Positions 12,397 through 16,077 of a stretch of 16,077 nt of DNA are shown here, in pieces. The stretch is taken from contig JALOBT010000049.1 in assembly GCA_023228125.1 (NCBI GenBank), positions 1 through 16,077 on the forward strand, given 5' to 3'. The DNA is from Candidatus Cloacimonadota bacterium. Its GTDB lineage: Bacteria > Cloacimonadota > Cloacimonadia > Cloacimonadales > Cloacimonadaceae. The notes below the pieces were generated by a model that had not been told where the DNA came from, searched no databases, and saw nothing but the letters and a program-made list of their open reading frames with translations. The translations under genes and the position numbers were made by a program. Position 1 is the first letter of the stretch. Each line of letters begins with the position of its first letter.

Positions 12397-14994
12397 TCAG
12401 TTCTGTGGTTTTGCGGCGATGCTTACCATCTTTCCAGGAATCACGATGATCTTCTTAAGCTCAAAACCTTCCAGGGCGCGGATTACGTTTTCCACCTTAA
12501 GCGCCAGTTCTTGCAAGACCCCGGCAGCGGTATCCGGCGCTACTTCCAGCTTGCCTCTGATCTTGCCATTCACCTGGATCACGTAAGTGACGGTGTCCTG
12601 GGCGAGATACTTCTCTTCATAAATGGGCAGGCCGCTTTCGTGCAGCAGGTTCGGGTGTCCCATCATCTGCCACAGCTCTTCGGCGATATGAGGGGCAAAG
12701 GGATACAAAAGCTGGGGGATGATGCTGCAAGCCTGGGCGTAGATAGAGAGCTCAGCGGGGTTCAAATCCTCTGTAGATTTGAGGGCGGTGCAGTGATTCA
12801 GGTGCTCCATCACAGCGGCTATAGCGGTATTGTATTGCATACGGATCAGCGAGTCTTCACGCCATCTTTGGATGCAGTGATGGGTGCTGAAGCGTAAGTT
12901 TTTGAGCTCGGGAGAGAGCTTTGCGGATTCTTTGGAACTGTGCAGATCTTCCGCAGGAACGGCGTCCTGCGCTACGGGGGCGGATTCCGCAGGAACGGCG
13001 TCCTGCGCTACGGGCTTGGGTGAAAGCTCTTCTGATTCTTCACGGACTTGCAGGCCTTGCTGGATCGCAGTTAGATTGCCTTTGATGAGGCGGTAGGTTC
13101 TACTCAGGAATCTAAAGGCACCCATCAGCGCTTCATCGTTCCATTCCACATCCTTTTCGGGAGGAGAGGCAAAGAGCAGATAGACGCGCAGGGTGTCCGA
13201 ACCAAAGCGATCCACGATATATTGAGGGTCCACGGTATTGCCTTTGGATTTGCTCATTTTGGCACCATCTTTCAGCACCATACCCTGGGTGAGCAGACGG
13301 GCAAAGGGTTCGTTGCCTTTCACCCAGCCCATGTCCCGCATGAATTTATAGATGAACCGGGCATACAAAAGGTGCATGCAGGCGTGCTCGATCCCGCCGA
13401 TGTATTGATCCACCGGCAGCCAGTACTCGGCTTTGGCAGGATCAAAGGGCAGGTCCTGATTGTGCGCATCCGCATAGCGGGCATAATACCAGGAGGAATC
13501 CACAAAGGTATCCATGGTATCGGTCTCCCGTTGCGCATCCTCACCACAAACAGGGCATTTGACGTTCAGCCAATCCGGCACGCTGAGCAGCGGATTGGAG
13601 GTGGTCTGCCCCACCTGCACTTCATCCGGCAAAAGCACCGGCAAATCTTCATCTGGAACGGGAACTATGCCGCATTTTGGGCAGTGGATCATGGGAATGG
13701 GATTGCCCCAATAGCGTTGCCGGGAAATGCCCCAATCCCGCAGTCTGTAAGTAATGGTGGCTTCTCCCCAGCCCTTTTCTTGAACCCAGCGGGTGATTTC
13801 GCCTTGGGCGGCTTCGCTATCCTGATCGTCAAAATGAGCAGAATTGCAGATGATGCCAGGCTCTATGTAAGCCTCGGTCAGCTCTTCCAGTTTCAGGGAT
13901 TTATCCAGATTTTGGATGACGATCTGGATGGGGATATCATACTTTCTGGCAAAGTCAAAATCACGCTGATCGTGCGCCGGAACCGCCATCACAGCCCCCG
14001 TGCCATAATCCATCAGCACATAATTTGTGATCCAGATCTGCACCTTCGCGCCGTTCAAGGGATTGATGGCGTAGCGTCCGCTAAAAACGCCTTCTTTCAG
14101 GCTTTCCGCACTGGAGCGCAGCAGCTTATCCTCGTTCATCACCTTCTTGCAAAAGCTTTGCAGCTCAGCATTATCCGGCTCCTGGGCCAGCCAGGTCTGC
14201 ACCAGCGGATGCTCCGGAGGCAGGGCCATGAAGGTTACACCAAAGATGGTGTCCGGACGGGTGGTAAAAATCGGGATCTTCTGCGAGCTATTTTCCAGAG
14301 TAAAATCGATGCGGGCACCCTCACTTTTGCCGATCCAGTATTTCTGCATGGTCATCACGCGCTCCGGCCACTCGATCACGTGAGAAAAATCAAGCAATTC
14401 CTCCGCATAATCCGTGATCCGGAAATACCATTGGTCCATTTCCTTTTGGATCACTTCAGAGCCGCAACGCCAGCAGCAATCGTCCTCTACCTGTTCATTG
14501 GCCAGGACGGTCTTGCAGGTTTCACACCAGTTTTGGAAACTCTTTTTGCGGTAAACCAGGCCCTGCTCATACATCTTTTTGAAGATATACTGTCCCCAAT
14601 GATAATAATCCGGACGGCAGGTGCTGACCTCACGCTCCCAATCCAGGAAAAAGCCCATGCCATCAAACTGCTGGCGCATATTGACGATGTGCTCTTCTGT
14701 GGTGATTCTGGGATGGGAATTGTGAGTGATGGCATAGTTTTCCGCGGGCATACCAAAGGAATCGTAACCCATGGGCTGCAAGACGTTATAGCCTTCCATC
14801 AGCTTGAGACGCGTGATGGCATCACCGATGGCATAGTTTGACGCATGGCCGATATGGAGAACCCCGGAAGGATAGGGAAACATCGATAGCACATAGTATT
14901 TGGGCTTCTCTGAAAAGTCCTGAGCCTTGGCAATCCGGCGCTCTTGCCAGATCTTCTGCCACTTTCTTTCAATCTCTGTAAAGGTGTAATCCAT
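12397..14994 (-). CDS. leuS: Leucyl-tRNA synthetase with a repeat-derived insertion
   Basis: Class I aminoacyl-tRNA synthetase that charges tRNA-Leu. The 865-residue length is normal for bacterial LeuRS. Landmarks: HIGH (47-50); two zinc-type clusters (C157-x2-C160 with C174-x2-C177, and C438-x2-C441 with C480-x2-C483); the CP1 editing domain (TTRPDTIFG 244-252, MAVPAHDQRDFDFA 336-349); KMSKS (579-583); and the C-terminal VNGKIRGK (808-815). Between the catalytic core and the anticodon-binding helices, residues about 652-692 form an extra low-complexity linker holding PVAQDAVPAES followed by PVAQDAVPAED, encoded by two tandem REP-like hairpins (12949-13014). Most LeuRS have a much shorter linker here. 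The start has GGAG seven bases upstream. The 539-codon frame on the opposite strand (13222-14841) is a shadow. Confidence 0.97.
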   Translation of the reverse strand: MDYTFTEIERKWQKIWQERRIAKAQDFSEKPKYYVLSMFPYPSGVLHIGHASNYAIGDAITRLKLMEGYNVLQPMGYDSFGMPAENYAITHNSHPRITTEEHIVNMRQQFDGMGFFLDWEREVSTCRPDYYHWGQYIFKKMYEQGLVYRKKSFQNWCETCKTVLANEQVEDDCCWRCGSEVIQKEMDQWYFRITDYAEELLDFSHVIEWPERVMTMQKYWIGKSEGARIDFTLENSSQKIPIFTTRPDTIFGVTFMALPPEHPLVQTWLAQEPDNAELQSFCKKVMNEDKLLRSSAESLKEGVFSGRYAINPLNGAKVQIWITNYVLMDYGTGAVMAVPAHDQRDFDFARKYDIPIQIVIQNLDKSLKLEELTEAYIEPGIICNSAHFDDQDSEAAQGEITRWVQEKGWGEATITYRLRDWGISRQRYWGNPIPMIHCPKCGIVPVPDEDLPVLLPDEVQVGQTTSNPLLSVPDWLNVKCPVCGEDAQRETDTMDTFVDSSWYYARYADAHNQDLPFDPAKAEYWLPVDQYIGGIEHACMHLLYARFIYKFMRDMGWVKGNEPFARLLTQGMVLKDGAKMSKSKGNTVDPQYIVDRFGSDTLRVYLLFASPPEKDVEWNDEALMGAFRFLSRTYRLIKGNLTAIQQGLQVREESEELSPKPVAQDAVPAESAPVAQDAVPAEDLHSSKESAKLSPELKNLRFSTHHCIQRWREDSLIRMQYNTAIAAVMEHLNHCTALKSTEDLNPAELSIYAQACSIIPQLLYPFAPHIAEELWQMMGHPNLLHESGLPIYEEKYLAQDTVTYVIQVNGKIRGKLEVAPDTAAGVLQELALKVENVIRALEGFELKKIIVIPGKMVSIAAKPQN
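12949..13014 (-). repeat. Two tandem REP-like hairpins inside leuS
   Basis: Identical 30-bp copies at 12949-12978 and 12985-13014 (period 36 bp = 12 codons). Minus strand: GTAGC, then GCAGGA-CGCCGT-TCCTGC, then GGAA. The sequence differs at only two of 29 positions from the intergenic hairpin at 3894-3922. A diverged 23-bp repeat (12910-12932 and 13018-13040, 18 identities) flanks the pair at a distance of 108 bp. Confidence 0.85.
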
Positions 14995-15022
14995 TAGTGT
15001 TCTCCATGCGGATGATCCGCCT

Positions 15023-15049
15023 ATAATATTTTATAGTATAGCTTTGCAA
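15023..15049 (-). promoter_or_regulatory. Candidate leuS promoter
   Basis: On the minus strand TTGCAA (15044-15049) is followed after 15 bp by TATTAT (15023-15028), about 30 bp upstream of the leuS start codon. Shifting the -35 by one base (CTTGCA) gives a 16-bp spacer. A perfect TTGACA further upstream (15071-15076) has no -10 at the right distance. Confidence 0.35.
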
Positions 15050-15089
15050 GCTCTGGGAGAGGGGGGCTTTTGTCAAGGAGTTTTTGGGA

Positions 15090-15199
15090 GTTAGCGTTTT
15101 AGGGTTTTAACGTTTTAACGTTTTAACGATTTAACGTTTTAGGGTTTTAACGATTTAACGTTTTAACGTTTTGGCGTAGGGGCGTTGGGCCTAACGCCC
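15090..15199 (+). repeat. CGTTTTAN tract ending in a GTAG hairpin (type C)
   Basis: The tract (15090-15175) is the third of its kind in the window. It runs into GTAG (15176-15179) and a perfect 7-bp stem GGGCGTT-GGGCCT-AACGCCC (15180-15199). The order tract-then-GTAG-hairpin is the same as at 3686-3922 and 7342-7474, but the other modules of the composite are absent. Confidence 0.7.
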
Positions 15200-15348
15200 A
15201 AACCGTAATGGCGGACTCCTGTTCTGCCTACAGCACAATAGAACGCAGATTGGCTGGATCGGGCGGATCAGTTGGATAAAAGAAGAACTTTAAGACTCTT
15301 TATCCGTGTGATCTGTGGGATCTGTGTGACTATTGTTTTGTCACAGGC

Positions 15349-15460
15349 TCTTTATCCGTGTGAATCCGTTTGATCCGTAAAATCCGTGTGACTATTGGGT
15401 TTTGAATAGGTGCACGCACCAGCTGAAGCTGATGGAACGGCCGGATGAATCCAGCGTTAC
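15349..15460 (-). repeat. Dispersed composite repeat overlapping the rarA stop
   Basis: Partner of 12262-12376. On the minus strand: CGTAAC, the hairpin GCTGGA-TTCA-TCCGGC, then the hairpin CATCAGC-TTCA-GCTGGTG, then ATCCGTGTG-type units. The TAA inside CGTAAC (15457-15459) is the stop codon of rarA, so the last codons of that gene probably derive from the element. Confidence 0.7.
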
Positions 15461-16077
15461 GGGCCTTTTAGCTTTTTCCACCAGGCGATGCGTTTGGCGA
15501 TCTCCTTTTCGAAGCCGAATTCGCCGGGCTCATAATAGACCTGCTCCTGCATTTGCTCGGGGAAATACTTCTCATAGTGGTACTTATTTTCAGAATCATG
15601 ATCGTATTGATAGCCTTTGCCATAGTCCAGGTCTTTCATCAGCTTAGTAGGAGCATTGCGGATATTGAGCGGAACCCCGTAGTGGCTGGTATTGCGCGCA
15701 GCGGCAGCGGCGGCAGAGTAGGCTTTGTAGAGGCTATTGCTCTTGGGTGCGGTGGCCAGATAGACCACAGCCTGAGCCAGGGCATTGCTGGCCTCGGGCA
15801 TGCCGATGAAGAGCAGGGCCTCCTTGGCGGCCAAAGCTTGCGTGAGGGCAGCGGGGTCTGCCAGACCGATATCTTCACTGGCAAAGCGGATCATGCGGCG
15901 CACCACATAGCGCGGATCTTCCCCCGCCTCCAGCATCCGCGCCAGCCAGTATAAAGCGGCCTGGGGATCGCTGCCGCGCATGGATTTGTGCAGGGCCGAG
16001 ATGATGTTGTAATGCTCCTCACGGTTTTTGTCGTAAAACATGGTCTTTTTGGCCAAAGCCTGGGCCAGGACCTGGAT
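15457..16077 (-). CDS. rarA: Replication-associated recombination protein A, C-terminal part (partial)
   Basis: C-terminal 206 residues of the AAA+ ATPase RarA (MgsA), which acts at stalled replication forks and binds SSB and single-strand ends as a tetramer. The visible part covers the end of the helical lid and the MgsA_C tetramerisation domain: ALYWLARMLEAGEDPRYVVRRM, ASEDIGLADP, APKSNSLYKAY, RNAPTKLMKDLDYGKGYQYDHD, and the terminal YYEPGEFGFEKEIAKRIAWWKK, all close to the E. coli pattern. The frame continues through the window edge (I-Q-V-L-A-Q-A precedes the first in-frame TTG), so no start is present here and the AAA+ Walker motifs lie outside. The stop codon lies in a dispersed repeat. 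The identification is firm. Confidence 0.95.
   Translation of the reverse strand: MQVLAQALAKKTMFYDKNREEHYNIISALHKSMRGSDPQAALYWLARMLEAGEDPRYVVRRMIRFASEDIGLADPAALTQALAAKEALLFIGMPEASNALAQAVVYLATAPKSNSLYKAYSAAAAAARNTSHYGVPLNIRNAPTKLMKDLDYGKGYQYDHDSENKYHYEKYFPEQMQEQVYYEPGEFGFEKEIAKRIAWWKKLKGP

Larger units (their letters stand above)
14995..15456. other. leuS-rarA intergenic region made of repeats
   Basis: No gene. From left to right: an AT-rich leader with a possible leuS promoter (15023-15049), GGGCTTTTGTCAAG (15064-15077, also at 3061-3074), a CGTTTTAN tract (15090-15175), a GTAG hairpin (15176-15199), a segment with no obvious structure (15200-15295), ATCCGTGTG-type units (15298-15395, two blocks) and a two-hairpin element (15417-15460) overlapping the end of rarA. 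Confidence 0.6.

Noticed and set aside
13222..14841. 539-codon open frame antisense to leuS
   Set aside because: leuS is unmistakable on the other strand. The antisense protein has no recognisable domain and no Shine-Dalgarno; it reflects leuS codon bias.
15457..16056. rarA starting at the TTG at 16056
   Set aside because: The frame stays open to the window edge and the upstream codons continue the protein. The gene is truncated by the window, not started there.

Overview
The window looks like a chromosome segment from an uncultured member of the Fibrobacteres-Chlorobi-Bacteroidetes (FCB) side of the tree, most likely Cloacimonadota (WWE1, Candidatus Cloacimonas-like). The main reason is two large exported proteins ending in the same module: a 'VELSSF ... 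WVTQSET ... FHGP' domain followed by a YPNPF-type FlgD-like/Por (type IX secretion) C-terminal domain. The phylum call is inference from style, not from a marker gene.

Layout. 1-917 has no convincing gene and is packed with inverted repeats, including a 28-bp perfect palindrome with a 3-nt loop. 918-2994 (minus) is an overlapping pair: a GNAT-type acyltransferase, then a polysaccharide deacetylase. 2995-4200 is non-coding and holds composite repeat copy 1. 4201-6408 (plus) encodes a secreted beta-rich protein, followed by a terminator. 6409-8093 is non-coding and holds composite repeat copy 2. 8094-10640 (plus) encodes a second secreted multidomain protein. It converges on a lipoprotein serpin (10741-12036, minus) across a bidirectional terminator. 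leuS (12397-14994, minus) and the C-terminal part of rarA/mgsA (15457-16077, minus, running off the window) are housekeeping genes.

The unusual content is the repeat landscape. Two composite elements (about 3115-3922 and 6511-7474) share one module order: a 9-bp tandem repeat, a fixed leader, an array of about 54-bp units each with a 13-nt mini-hairpin and a fixed TTTCAGATAG tail, a nearly identical core of about 220 bp, a low-complexity CGTTTTAN tract, and a hairpin headed by GTAG. They bracket the 4201-6408 gene like a cassette. GTAG-headed hairpins recur elsewhere. Two tandem copies lie inside leuS and are translated as a repeated 12-residue peptide in a linker. Related double-hairpin elements sit at the 3' ends of leuS and rarA, and one supplies the rarA stop codon. 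A GTAG (or GGAG) tetranucleotide at the foot of a hairpin is the known hallmark of REP elements mobilised by RAYT (Y1 HuH) transposases, so I read these as a REP-like family. No RAYT gene is in the window.

The genes do not form one pathway. The GNAT/deacetylase pair fits envelope glycan modification. The two secreted proteins and the serpin are envelope or extracellular proteins. leuS and rarA are core genes that happen to be neighbours.
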